Positions 44,705 to 55,624 are shown, counted from the stretch's first letter. The stretch: 64,000 nt of DNA from Shinisaurus crocodilurus (GCA_021292165.1 CM037877.1:131000274-131064273); one strand, 5' to 3'. Notes: a model not told the origin generated them from the sequence alone. Translations and numbers: made by a program.

Positions 44705-46690
44705 CCTGTTCTTTTTTTTCCTTTCATTTTTTTTTATTTTCAAAAGAAAAATAAAACACAGACAAACATCACAAACACACAACAACACTAAACTAAAATG
44801 GACTTCCAATTTCCCCCACAACAAAGTATAAGCAACACTATATACTCGACTCTGTGGTTTACAAATAAATTTCTCTTTTTTCTATTCTACTTCTATTTAA
44901 TATTTTATTTATTTCTTATATTTATTAATCACCCATCTGGCCGGTCACCAGTTCCCTAGTTTCTTTCCCTCAACTGTATTTATCAAAGGACAAGCCACCA
45001 CATAGTTCCCCCTTACATCAATACCTAACACCCCAAATTTTTGACCCATTTTATTTAAATCCGTTCCATTACTCATTCTCAATCACTGATTTCAACAGAG
45101 ACCAGTACATTTTACCAATAACAATTTACCTTTCAAATTCTAAGTTACTACTAAAACAAATCCTTATTTTGTTCTAACAGCTCCAGCTTCTTCAGAAATC
45201 TTTCTATTAAAATCCCTCCCAAAGATCCCAATCAGGTTCAAAATCACCTTAATAAAAATCTTCAAATCCCCCTCACTACCTTAAATCTTTCTAGCATTTG
45301 TAAAAAAAGTGTACCCTTAAGAACTTCTCTCAAGTACCATTTCTATAACCTTTAAAGAGAGAAAAAAGAAAAAGAAGAGAAAAAAAGGAACTCCAGTGAT
45401 CAGTAACCAGCATAACACAGATTAAACAATTTCTATCAGATCCAATAATCCGAAACCATCCTCTTATTAACATCCCCCCCCCCCTATTTTTCCACGGTCA
45501 AACACAGTGATTTTATGTTCCAGTCTCATAGTAAAGAAAGCACAGACTCTCTTCTTACGGATCTCAATGAACAACTCCTTTGAAATAAGCCTGACCATGT
45601 TTAGTGAGACAGTATTTTTTTCCCAGTTCAGTGGATATTTCTTATAGACTTGATTTTCTCCCTCAATGGCGAGGTGTTTCTTCTGAGCTTGAGTTTTCTG
45701 ATTCTGATCCAGTTCCAGCCAGGCCATATCCTTTCCTTTATTAGTCTCTTCCGATTCCACCTTTCTGTTTAAAATTCCAATTTTTGACTCTTGCAGCATT
45801 CCAACCTTATCAGTGCTCTGTTCCTTCTCCCCCGAGGTTTGCACCTCCAACTCTCCACAGCCAATTTCTATATGGGAATGCACATTTTCATTTTTTTGGT
45901 AAAAACAGCACTTCTAAATCCTCCAGCAGGCCAAGATTTTTTTTTTCTCAAATGCATCAAATCTATTCATCATTTCTCCAGTTAGCTTAAACAACAAGTT
46001 CCATGTGTCCATCTTGACTCTTTGTTTCCAGCACCAGAGACAACAAAAACCGTTCTCATGCTGTGCAAATTTATCACACAGCTATTTCTCTTATAAACTT
46101 TCCCAAGATTAAGAATAAGAAAATTTAAGGTACCTCTTTCTTTCCCATTTCAGAACTTGTTTATTGATCTTCTCGTTGTGAGGCTTTAAACCATATTTCT
46201 TACAGGCCTGTGGCTTATGCTGGCTCAGCTTGTCTGAGCGTGGAAAGCTAAGCAGGGTCAGGCCTGGTTGTTACTTGGATGGGAGACCCCTCCTCTAGTT
46301 CCCTGCATTGAGCAGGGGGTTGGACTCGATAGCCTTGTAGGCTCCTTCCAACTCTATGATCTATGAAATCTTTTTAGAATTTCCTGAAAAAAGATTAAGT
46401 CTATGTAGGAAATTTGAACTTCGTTGTAGATAAAAATCTCTCCTCATTACAAATTGGAACCATAAATCTTAAAAGAAATGAAGGGTTTGCGGGCTTAAGT
46501 GTCCTTTTCAGATCTCTAGCCACAGCATCGAGCAGAAGTTGTTAATCCTTGACTCCAAGTCCTTCCCCAGTCAAAACTGACGAGAACGGCAATTAAAATC
46601 ACCAGCCCTGCTGAGAGGCCTCCCTCATGACGGCTCCTCCTCCGTCAACTGTCACCACAGCAGCCATTCCAGCAGGCTGAGAGGAGGGAG
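44705..46690 (-). mobile_element. Short L1-like LINE (5' part plus 3' end, ORF2 absent)
   Basis: The low-coordinate end is a T-rich block which, on the minus strand, is a 3' end (TTTTGAAAATAAAAAAAAAT) similar to the end of the L1 at 24341. The high-coordinate end is a GC-rich 5' UTR-like segment. A broken ORF1-like region lies between (45883-45467 minus, 138 residues, lysine/glutamate-rich, with MAWLELDQNQKTQAQKKHLA). No ORF2 motif is present, so it is either internally deleted or a chimera. An L2-like tail fragment is embedded near 44898-44955. Confidence 0.55.
46206..46375 (+). mobile_element. 5S rRNA-derived SINE with CR1-type tail, copy 2
   Basis: The head starts GCCTGTGGC like the 5' end of 5S rRNA, lacks about 20 bp found in 5S, then continues AGCGTGGAAAGCTAAGCAGG, GGCCTGGTTGTTACTTGGA and TGGGAGACC, preserving both internal promoter regions. 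The tail has GGGTTGGACTCGATAGCC and CTATGATCTATGAAATC. It lies inside the 5' UTR-like part of the minus-strand L1. Confidence 0.88.
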
Positions 46691-46734
46691 AAGAGAGGGA
46701 GCACAGGGCCATTCCCCCAGCCCTGCCAGGAGTA

Positions 46735-46870
46735 TTCATTAATATTGTGTCTTTTTAGATTGTAAGCCTGCGGGCAGGGACTGTTGTTAATTGCTGTAAA
46801 CCGCCCAGAGAGCTTTGGCTATTGGGCGGTATAAAAATGAAATAAATAAATAATAAATAAATAAAAAAAA
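46735..46870 (+). mobile_element. L2 LINE 3' tail
   Basis: TTGTAAGCCTGCGGGCAGGG followed by ACCGCCCAGAGAGCTTTGGC, TATTGGGCGGTATAAAAAT and (AAAT)n. This is the L2 terminal hairpin and probably the end of the L2 begun at 43735. Confidence 0.75.
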
Positions 46871-47840
46871 TAAAACTACAAAGGACGACTCTAAGGAGTA
46901 AATAAAGTTTACCTCTCATCATTCTTGTTACTTCAAGGCCATTTTCCTCAGCTGAAATCTCTCCCAGCCGGGTTTTACACCGTGGTGTATCTTCACAAAA
47001 TTTATAGAGATGGTCAGCCTGCCATTCCTCCACCAGAAGTCAAACTAGCCTATTCCTTAAGGTTGCCTTTCTACATTCCACCACAGAAACATGTAATGAG
47101 TGGCAGAGCATATTGGTGGTGGCACCAGAACTGCGGAGATCCATTGGGCCCCCTACCTTACCCCATTTAGGCTCGTATTAAAGCAGATCCACATATTCAA
47201 ACAGGCCTTTAATGTCTGGGTTGCTGTTTCTGGAAATGTTTAACTAGTTATATTGTGCAGCTATATTTCTTACATCTTATTTATTTTTATACAAATGTTG
47301 TGGTTGCCTTTTAGGTCACATGATTACATAATAATAAAATACATGTTTTAGTCTGCAATCATTCTATACACATTTACCTAGGATATGTCCCACTGAAGTC
47401 AACTGAACTTATTCTGAGTGAACATGCATAGGATTGGGCTGCTCATGCTTGATGTTTATATTGTATGCATTTGGTTGTTAATGTTATAGAGAAGCAGGAC
47501 ATAAATTGATTAAATAAAAATACATACATAGAAATACATTTTCCCTGCATACTGGCCTCAATATTTTGTCACTGGAAAAATGCAATCCCCATTGCAATTT
47601 GTGAACACTCTGAGGAATATGGCTATATGAGTGTCCTGGGCACCTATCAAATAGTGTTTCTCGAATGATGACATAATTCCCGTCTCCCCCTACCCCCAAC
47701 CACGCCATTTTGCGTTTTAAATTTTTTATATTGTTGGTGCTCTCCTGTCCTGGCATATCACTCTGAGATGGGAGTGCACATCTGCCTCTTGAACTTTTTT
47801 TTAAAGTCTAAAAATCAGTGAGCACTAGAAAGGCTAATCT
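46871..47840. other. Mostly unassigned, one MITE
   Basis: A MITE of the CAATCCTATGC family probably occupies 47353-47441 (CTGCAATCATTCTAT to ATAGGATTGGGCTG). The rest is unassigned. Confidence 0.4.
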
Positions 47841-48474
47841 TGTCCGGCCTTGCCCTAGCACAGATGGAGATTCAAAGTCAGACACAGATTCTGCCTCTGG
47901 GGAAGAGCTGGGAGAGTCAGCTCCAGCTGCGGGGCCTTCGAGATGAGGCAGTGCAGTCAGGCCAGGCCTCCCACCACCCAATGAACATGCTCAGCTGGGA
48001 GACTTGGCCTTGGACAGAGCTTCCCCTTTTCAGCCAGGGACTTTGTCCACCTGAGCAACAGGAGGCAGTCTCTGAGATGGGTCCATTGGTAAGGTGCCAG
48101 CAAAAGATGGCAGGACAGAAACACCCTGTCCGGAGGAATCATAGGTTGAGGGGCCGGTTTCCCTGTCAGGATCCAATCTCAGCAGTGACTCCTAGTAGTG
48201 CTTCCTCCCACTGTATATAAACTCGGATAGTTCCACAGGCCCATTGTAGGTGAAAGCGCTCCATCATTCTGGACTACTTCCCATGTCCTTGGATTTCTGG
48301 CACGTTTGTTGGGCTTTGGTGAGCGGACTTTGTATGACACAACCGGGTGGCAATTCTGTATTGCTGGGCATTGATTGCCTCCAAGAGAGCAATTCACTGG
48401 TCAAGTGAATTGCACCAATAAAGGGCTGTCTCTAAGACCGATTGCCTTCTCTGTGGGCCCCCTGGAATGGGACA
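47841..48474 (+). repeat. Solo LTR with 5-bp target duplication
   Basis: The 634-bp segment begins TGTCC and ends GGGACA, with aatct directly on both sides (47836-47840 and 48475-48479). A TATA box (TATATAA, 48214-48220) and a poly-A signal AATAAA (48417-48422) are correctly ordered, giving a U5 of roughly 50 bp. No internal region follows, so it is a solo LTR left by recombination. A 126-residue open frame inside it is not a gene. The class, Gypsy or ERV, is undecided. Confidence 0.82.
48214..48220 (+). promoter_or_regulatory. TATA box of the solo LTR
   Basis: TATATAA about 200 bp upstream of the LTR poly-A signal. Confidence 0.55.
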
Positions 48475-48529
48475 AATCTCTTCCCAACATGCTCCACCCT
48501 TCTAACGACCAGCTTTGAACATAAATGAA

Positions 48530-48700
48530 CCTGTGAAGCTGCTTTACACTGGATCAGATAGTTGATCCATCCATCCATCCCAGGACTGTGTACACTTACT
48601 CGCAGCAGTTCTTCAGGGCCCTGGACAAGATCCTATTCTCCAGCCCTGCTGTCTGAGATCCTTTAACTGGAGATCCCAGGTATGGCTGAATGTGGAATAT
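48530..48700 (-). mobile_element. Probable tRNA-type SINE remnant
   Basis: Text such as GTGAAGCTGCTTTACACTGG and TTTAACTGGAGATCCCAGGT resembles the reverse complement of a tRNA-headed sauropsid SINE body. Its tRNA head is missing. Confidence 0.4.
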
Positions 48701-49349
48701 TTTGAATGCACGTGCCAGCCTCCTTCCCCAAACTGACCTTTTCTTTTTGTCCCATTATTTATTTTGTATTTGATTCTCTGAAGGTTGCTGCCATGCCCCT
48801 GCCCATGGGCGAAGCGTTACAGATGTAAGTATGTGAGGGGAGGTGGAGTGTGAGCGGAGGGTGGAATGTTGTGATGCCTGATAAACAGTGGGCGGTCCCA
48901 GCGGTGCTGTTTGGGGGAGAGCGGTGGAAGTGATCTGAAGGAGTTGGAGGGGAGTCTGGAGAGAGGGGGAGAGAGGGTAGGCTGAGAGCTGAGAGGAGTC
49001 TGAGAGAAGTCTGAGGGGGGGTCTGAAGAGAGAGAGTGAGAGAGAGACAGTTGTCAACGTTTAGAACCTATTAACATGATCTATTTCCCTACCCTTGATT
49101 GTAAATAAATAAACTTGTTTCCTTTTTAAAACTTAAAAGGAGTGGTCTGAGCTGGTTACCCTGAAGGGGTTGGTGGCTGCGGAGATTAAGAGGGTGTGGA
49201 TTTTGGGGGTCTGACAGGTGGGGCTGGAGAAGGTGGACATGGTGTGGAGGCGGAGGGAGGTACGAATGTTATAGAAATTAATCCCCTGGGAATCTGTATC
49301 TGAAAGAGCCAAACCTTCTTCCATTTCTAATAGGCAAGATTGCACATAG
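48701..49349. other. Unassigned DNA, possibly LTR-derived
   Basis: GA-rich text is followed by TTGTAAATAAATAAACTTGT (poly-A signal region near 49105). It resembles an LTR end but no borders could be set. Confidence 0.3.
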
Positions 49350-49413
49350 GGACTAGGGGCATAAGAAGGTCAATTTAGTCCAGCATTCTGTTCCCACAGT
49401 GGCCTAACAGATG
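49350..49413 (-). mobile_element. CR1 3' end fragment, antisense
   Basis: CAGCATTCTGTTCCCACAGT is the reverse complement of the CR1 3' end and abuts a sense CR1 RT segment. Confidence 0.6.
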
Positions 49414-50700
49414 CCATTTGCTGATGACACCAAATTATTTCGGGTGGTGAAAACAAAAAGGGTTTGTGAGGAGCTCCAAAAGGATCTCTCCAAACTGGGA
49501 GAATGGGCATCAAAATGGCAAATGCGGTTCAGTGTAAGCAAGTGTAAAGTGATGCATGTTGGGGCGGGGGGAAATCCCATCTTCAAATATAAGCTGATGG
49601 GATCTGAGCTAGCGGTGACTGACCAAGAAAGAGATCTTGGGGTTGTGGTGGACAGCTCGATGACAATGACAACCCAATGTGCAGCTGCTGTGAAAAAGGC
49701 AAACTCTATGTTTATTTATTTATTTTTATTTATTATATTTATACCCCGCCTTTTTTCCTTAAAGGAACCCAAGGCGGCTTACATAGTCCTCCTCCTCTCC
49801 ATTTTATCCTCACAACAACCCTGTGAGGTAGGTTAGGCTGAGAGTCAGTGACTGGCCCAAAGTCACCCAGTGAGTTTCATGGCCGAGTGGGGACTAGAAC
49901 CTGGATCTCCTGAGTCCCAGTCCAACACTCTCACCACTACGCCACATTGGCTCTCATTATGTTAGGCATAATTGGGAAAGGAATTGACAATAAAACTTCC
50001 AAGATGATACTGCTCTTATACAAATCTATAGTGCAATCGCACTTAGAATACTGTGTACAGTTCTGGTCACCATACCTAACAAAGGACATTGTAGAGTTGG
50101 AAAAAGTGCAGAAAAGGGCAACTAAAATGATCAAGGGGCTGCAGCAACTCCCCTATGAGGAAAGGTTACAGCAGCTGGGATTGTTTGGCGTAGATAAAAG
50201 GCGTGTAAGGGGAGACATGATAGTGTACAAAATTATGCATGGTGTGGAGAAAGTGGACAGGGAGACATTTTTCTCCCTCTCTCATAATACTAGAACCCGG
50301 CGTCATCCCATGAAGCTGACTGGTCAGAGATTCAGGACAGATAAAAGGAAGTGTTTCTTCACACAATGCATAGTTAAACTATGGAATTCACTTCCACAAG
50401 ATGTAGTGATGGCCACCGGTTTGGAGGGCTTTAAAAAGGGATTGGACAAATTCATGGAGAAGGCTATCAATGGCTACTAGTTGTGATTGGCTTCATGCTT
50501 CCTCCAGTATCAGAGGCAGTATGCCTATGCGCTCCAGTAGCTGGGGAACATGGGCGGGAAGGTGCTGTTGCACTCATGTCCTGCTTGTGGTTTTCCTGTG
50601 AGCAGCTGGTTGGCCACTGTGTGAACAGAATGCTGGACTGGATGGACCCTTGGTCTGATCCAGCATGGCTCTTCTTATGTTCTTATAACAGCACCTTCCT
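49414..50700 (+). pseudogene. CR1 LINE RT C-terminal half and 3' UTR, split by a SINE
   Basis: The first part (49414-49710) has FADDTKLF with RT catalytic aspartates, then LSKLGEWASKWQMRFSVSKC, VMHVG and DLGVVVDSSM. The second (49956-50480) resumes at LGIIGKGIDNK, then LYKSIVQSHLEYCVQFWSPY, ELEKVQKRATKMI and RRVRGDMIVYKIMHG, ending WNSLPQDVVMATGLEGFKKG. Both are in good frame, so the copy was nearly intact in this part. The 3' UTR runs to about 50700 and ends TGGCTCTTCTTATGTTCTTAT. The SINE at 49711-49955 interrupts it. Confidence 0.9.
49711..49955 (-). mobile_element. MIR/CORE-like SINE inserted in CR1
   Basis: Reverse complement of the family at 36431: tail TTTATTTATT and CCCGCCTTTTTTCC first, head GCCACATTGGCTCTC last. 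Removing it brings the two CR1 halves together. Confidence 0.88.
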
Positions 50701-50739
50701 GTTCGTTCCCAGGCAACTAGAATTCAGAGGCTACTACTA

Positions 50740-50983
50740 GAGAGCCAGTGTGGCATAATGGTTAGAGTGCTGGACTGGGAGTCGGGAGATCCGGGTTCTA
50801 GTCCCCGCTCGGCCATGAAACTCACTGGGTGACTTTGGGCCGGTAACGGACTCTCAGCCTAACCTACCTCACAGGGTTGTTGTGAGGATAAAGTGGAGAG
50901 GAGGAGAAGGATTATGTAAGCCGCCTTGGGTTCCTTGCAGGAAAAAAGGCGGGGTATAAATATAAGAAATAAATAAATAAATA
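50740..50983 (+). mobile_element. MIR/CORE-like SINE
   Basis: Head GAGAGCCAGTGTGGCATAAT, B box GGGTTCTAGTCCCC, body GGGTGACTTTGGGCCGGTAA, tail AAAAAAGGCGGGGTATAAAT. Confidence 0.88.
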
Positions 50984-51300
50984 GGGGCGTCAGGACAGGA
51001 GCAGTAATGAGTTGAGCAGTTTTGAGGCTAACAAAACTGTGCACTTCGATACTGCGAGTGCTGCTGCCACGGCCACCTCCCCTTCCCAGACCCCAGGCCC
51101 AGTAACTTGGGGCACAGGAAGGAGACAGCCAGTGGCAGGAACTCCCATCTTTCCCTTCTGGGTTTAGGACTAGCACTCCCAGGGATAAGGCCTCTCCAAA
51201 GAAGCCCAGCAGCAGAACATGACAAGCAGAAAGCAGCAGTGTGGATGCCGTCCCCTCAGCAAAGGCGCCTCCCGCCCCCAGGGTGGGTCTTGAATATCAT

Positions 51301-51315
51301 GCTGCCCCCTCGTGC
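51301..51315 (-). promoter_or_regulatory. CTCF-like motif, minus orientation
   Basis: The minus strand reads GCACGAGGGGGCAGC, agreeing at each informative position with the CTCF core NCA-NNA-G(A/G)N-GGC-(A/G)(C/G)(C/T). Occupancy is not proven. Confidence 0.5.
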
Positions 51316-51444
51316 TGGGGCCTCACTAGTACGAGCACAGCACGGGCAGAAAAACACGGGTGGCTTTTCCTTTTAATGGTCCGCTGAGCGAGGCCCTCTT
51401 GCCTAACCCGCAGCTAGAGACAAGCCAGCATGTTCTCCCGGCAG

Positions 51445-51459
51445 CCAGCAGGTGGCGGT
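51445..51459 (+). promoter_or_regulatory. CTCF-like motif, plus orientation
   Basis: CCAGCAGGTGGCGGT matches the same core. The pair is divergent and about 140 bp apart. Confidence 0.5.
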
Positions 51460-52313
51460 GCAGCACATGCGACCGCGGAAGGCCCCGTTTCCCGATCTAA
51501 ACCCGCAAAAAACAACCATCTCCCCGACGAGAGTTGAAACAGGAAGCAGATGTTTTTCTTTTTGTTTATGGAGATGAGATGTATGAATGGGCCTTGACAT
51601 ACATATGCAAATGCAGCTACAAAGAGGAAGAAAAAGAGCAAAAGAAAATGATATGCCAATTTAAGGGAGACGTAAGGTGCATCTGTTATCAAAAAACAAA
51701 AGCCAGATGCATCGCAGAGGCCTGCTTCTCAGTTGTGCTGATGTAAAACTAGAAGGTGGAGGAGAATCAAGGCTGCACAAAATAAAAAAGCAGAGAGGAT
51801 GTTCGTTGGGGAGGAGGAAGCAAAGCTCTGCTTTCCAAAGGAAACAAAAGAAGAAGCATCTGGCTGGCCGCTGTTAGGATGCAGGAGGGTCTCATCCAGC
51901 AAGGCAGTGAGGTGGAGGAAGGAAGACGTTTTGACCCTCATTAAGGAGTTTCTTGTGTCATCTGAGACCTGTGATATGAGGCAAGCATCGCCATATATCA
52001 CCGGAGTCTCGGGCAGGGTAGGGCATGAATTTCAGTAAATAACTATTAGAACCATGCAGAGGTCCCCCTCCCCCTTGCATTCTGCATCAGAGAAGGCAAA
52101 GCATCGAAGTGTAAGGGCCACCCCGCCCCATGCGAGCAGCACGTGTGAGCCCCCCAGAATCTTCTGCGATGTTGCAAATGTCTTCTGGTGCACACGATGC
52201 AAAGATATCCCTGCGCTGTCTAGGACAGCAAAAGCACCCTGAGCCATAAGTTGAGGCAGCAACTTGAATTTACATTCTCTGTCCTGCAAAATACAGAGAG
52301 TCTTTAGGTGCTT

Positions 52314-52538
52314 CCATACGGAGGACTCCTGGTGCTAACATTCAAAAGATTCAGTGCAGGCAGCTATTTTGTCTTTTCTGCCATAATGGATCTTTTCTGG
52401 TAAAAAAAGAAGACCGAAGAAGCGGTGGGAAAACATGAGAGGCTTACAAATTGAACCCTGGGAAACACCCACCCACCCACTAAAATTATGTAGATGAGGC
52501 AGTGTGATTGCACAATAAAAGCCTAATCTGGAAGCACC
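52314..52538. mobile_element. MITE of the GCTTCCA family
   Basis: Starts TAGGTGCTTCCATACGG and ends CTAATCTGGAAGCACC. The interior has GCACAATAAAAGCC, as in 25893-26075. No clean duplication. Confidence 0.55.
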
Positions 52539-52699
52539 CTTTGTATTCTACCCCTTCCACTATTATTCTATAAATTGCCACAAACTGTCATCTGAGATAG
52601 ATAGATATCCTATATGCAAATACACATTGGCATATTGTACAGAGTATTGTTTACTGCTTTTCAGTGTGGCTTTGTATAAGCACTTGTGGCCTGAAAGTA

Positions 52700-53460
52700 T
52701 AGCTACACTGTAAACTTACTGGTAAACTCCCAGTTGGATTACTGCAATGAATTATGGTATATGTGTGGCTGCCCTTAAAGATGACTGGAAGCTTCAACTG
52801 GTGCACAGTATGGCTGCCAGAATTTGACGGGATGGTCAGGTTTATGCATATTATGCCACTTTTAAAAGAACTTCATTGGCTGCCTGTTCACTTCCAGGCC
52901 CAATTCAAGGTACTGATATTTACCTTTAAAGCCCTAAATCAGCCTTCTCCAAGCTGGTGCCTTCCAGATATTTTGGACTCCAACTCTCATCAGCCCCAAC
53001 TAGCTTGGCCAATGGTCAGGGATTCTGGGAGTTGTAGTCCAAAATATCCAAACTATTGTTACGGTACTTATATTTGCTGTGGAGAAGATCGGAAGTTCAT
53101 TTTACTTTAGTCTGTTCTTTGTTGTGTGTTCTGTAATGTTTGTTTTAATTTTTTTCAAATAAAAAATTAATTAACCCCCCCCCCCACAAAATATCTGGAG
53201 GGCACAAGCTTGGGGAAGGATGTCCTAAATGCCTTCAGATCCAGATACCTGAAGGAGTGCCTCCCCGTAGCAGCCTGCTGAGATCTGCTGAGTACCTTCT
53301 CCAAGTGCTGCATTTACCAGAGGCATCTTGTTAAATAAGAATGGAGAGGGCTTTCTCAGCAGTGGTACCACCCGTTTTAACTTGTAACCGTTTTTGTCTT
53401 AAGCATTTTATTGTTTATTTCATTGTGCTATAAACCAGTCGTGCACCACCCTGAAATCCT
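52700..53460 (+). pseudogene. L2 LINE C-terminal remnant, split by hAT
   Basis: The first part gives KLQLVHSMAARI-like text in shifting frames and LLKELHWLPVHFQAQFKVLI (about 52850-52910). After the hAT (52940-53222) the L2 resumes with PDT-like text and a FLSSGTTR-like C-terminus, then a 3' UTR ending near 53460. Confidence 0.65.
52940..53222. mobile_element. Non-autonomous hAT inserted in L2
   Basis: Ends CAGCCTTCTCCAAGCTGG and GCTTGGGGAAGGATG. Flanks ccctaaat and tcctaaat agree at 7 of 8. The interior has a sub-insertion with AATAAAAAATTAATTAA. Confidence 0.75.
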
Positions 53461-53466
53461 ATAGGA

Positions 53467-54038
53467 CAGGGGTCCCCAACCTTTTTGGACCTGTAGGCAC
53501 ATTTGAGAATTTGAGAAACTGCTGTGGCCACCACCACAAAATGGCTCCCATGGATGTGGCTCGCTGCATAATGGCTGCCGTGGGGGCCTGGCTGATCAAA
53601 AGTGAGCTAAAGAGGTGGGGGGTGGAGAGAAATAGTGAGACTAGAGCAGTGTTCTCCAACCTTGGGTCCCCAGATGTTTTTGGCCTACAACTCCCAGCAT
53701 GCCCCAGCCAACTACACCCAAGGTTGGAGAACACTGGACTAGAGGCTGGGAGGAAGGGAGGGAGCAAGGAATGGAGTAGACTGAGCAAGGCTAGAAGCTA
53801 GGAACAGTGAGCTAAAGAGGTATGTGGGGGGGGGATAGTGAGGTAGAGGGGAGAGAAAAACCAAGGCTAGAAGCTAGAAAGGGAGGGAGAGAAAGAAGCC
53901 TATCCTAACATTTGCCAAGGTTTTTATCTTAAAAAAACCTTTTTTTTTTAAAGGTGCAGGGAGTGGAGTTCTTTGAGGATGCCTTTGGAGGTCCCCGTAG
54001 GCGCCCCGGTGCCCACAGCGCCACATTGGAGACCCCTG
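53467..54038. mobile_element. Non-autonomous hAT containing a nested hAT MITE
   Basis: Ends CAGGGGTCCCCAACCTTTTT and CATTGGAGACCCCTG. Flanks ctatagga and ttgtagga agree at 6 of 8. It carries the smaller MITE at 53647-53736. Confidence 0.75.
53647..53736. mobile_element. hAT MITE nested in a hAT element
   Basis: CAGTGTTCTCCAACCTTGGG to CAAGGTTGGAGAACACTG with exact duplication gactagag (53639-53646, 53737-53744). Most of its right arm is deleted. Confidence 0.85.
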
Positions 54039-54106
54039 TTGTAGGATAAAGGGTGTATATAAGTACTTTAACTAAATAAATAAGGGATCAGTTTCATACC
54101 ATATTA

Positions 54107-54341
54107 CAGTAATACCTTGGATTGCAAGTAACTTGGTTTGAGAGCATTTTGCAAGACAAGCAAATTTTTAAATATTTATTTATTTTTTACTTGATATACA
54201 AGCGACGTCTTGCAATACAAGTACTGTAGTACGGCTTAAATTAAAAAAATTTTGGGGGGGATTTCGTTTTGATATAAGCGTGTTTTGGATTACAAGCACG
54301 TTTCCAGAACTGAATTATGCTCTCAATCCAAGGCATAACTG
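54107..54341. mobile_element. Tigger-like MITE
   Basis: Ends CAGTAATACCTTGGATTGCA and CAATCCAAGGCATAACTG with TA on both sides. The interior ACTTGATATACAAGCGACGT is shared with 61982-62231. Confidence 0.82.
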
Positions 54342-55199
54342 TATAGTCGTGGATTCCTGCAAAGAATCCTGGGAATTTTAGCTTGGTGAGGCTGCTGAGA
54401 ATCCTGCTAGGGACCCCTCAGTTGCCACAGAACTATAATCTCCTGGGGCAAAGGAATGACTGTTAAACCTGCTTAAATCAGGGTGGATCAATGCCTTAAG
54501 GCCTTGTCAATTCTTTGGCTAGCAAGTACCAGGTAGATCTTTGGCCATAAAACCTGCCAGGTCTGGCTCCATTTGAGCCACATTCCAGCTTTTCCAATAA
54601 TTTTTTTTAAAAGGTTGTGGCTTGTGTCACCTACCATGAATCAGGGAAGCATGCACTGTCATCTCTCTCCCTCTTCACACACCTCCAAACCTGGATTGCA
54701 CTAACTCTGATCTCCCAGGACCCCACCTGAGGTGAGGTTTACTCACATCCCTCCCTCCACCTTGAGCCAGTAAAAAAAGAGGCCTTTGCAAAGTAATATT
54801 TACGAATGTCACTTATTGATTCATTGCAGGTTTCTGAAAACATCACACTCAGACTGTCAGAGAATTCACCAACTGCTGGCTAGTATGATGAAAGGAAATG
54901 TAACCGTAATTGATTGGGACTCATTTGCTCCTCCCTATCATTAATTAGAGCCACGTTCCTGCCTGCTTCTCATAGTAAATGGGTGGTGGAGAAAATCAAG
55001 GACAATTTGGGTGTGTGCAAAAGGATCATGGTGGAAGTAACCCCTCTTTACAGTTACAAATTCACTCTTTTTACAAAATCAGTCATGAAAAAATGTTGAG
55101 GTGGCATGCTCATGAGATATGATACTGATTTAGATTCCTGGCCCATAAAACACACACACACATACACTGTAAACATTGTTGATTTTAATGAGGGATTGT

Positions 55200-55201
<2 letters not shown>
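54342..55201. other. Unassigned DNA
   Basis: No gene recognised. Confidence 0.4.
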
Positions 55202-55252
<51 letters not shown>

Positions 55253-55273
55253 GTATTATTATTATTATTATTT
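55202..55273. repeat. (ATT)n microsatellite
   Basis: More than twenty ATT units with one CCGT interruption, next to an L2-like tail. Confidence 0.95.
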
Positions 55274-55624
55274 TCAGTATTTGTATACTGTTCCACATCA
55301 AGCAGATTCTGGAGTGGTGAACAATAAAAAGACAGCAAGAGGGGTCAGGTAGACATTTGCTTTCCTTTAAAGGAGACCATGACAGTTATTGAGGGAATTT
55401 GCTAATTGTTATGGTTGAAATAGAGGACACAAATTAGGCATGTATGAAACCACCATTAGAAGAATTCCATTTTTCTGCCTCTGACCAGCAAATTTCAGCA
55501 GAAAACCCAACTGCCTTTTACAATTTCACCTAGTTCTATTTGCTCTCCCCAGCAGCGTCAGTAATGATGGGTGAAGTGAACCCGCTGCAATTTGGAAACT
55601 GGCAGCCAAGTTATGAATCTAAAG

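Larger units (their letters stand above)
50984..52313. other. Apparently unique segment with CTCF-like motifs
   Basis: Few repeats are visible in this 1.3-kb stretch. It is moderately CpG-rich around 51290-51500. No coding exon recognised. Confidence 0.45.

Noticed and set aside
47840..48220. 126-residue open frame
   Set aside because: It lies entirely in the solo LTR and starts at its first bases.
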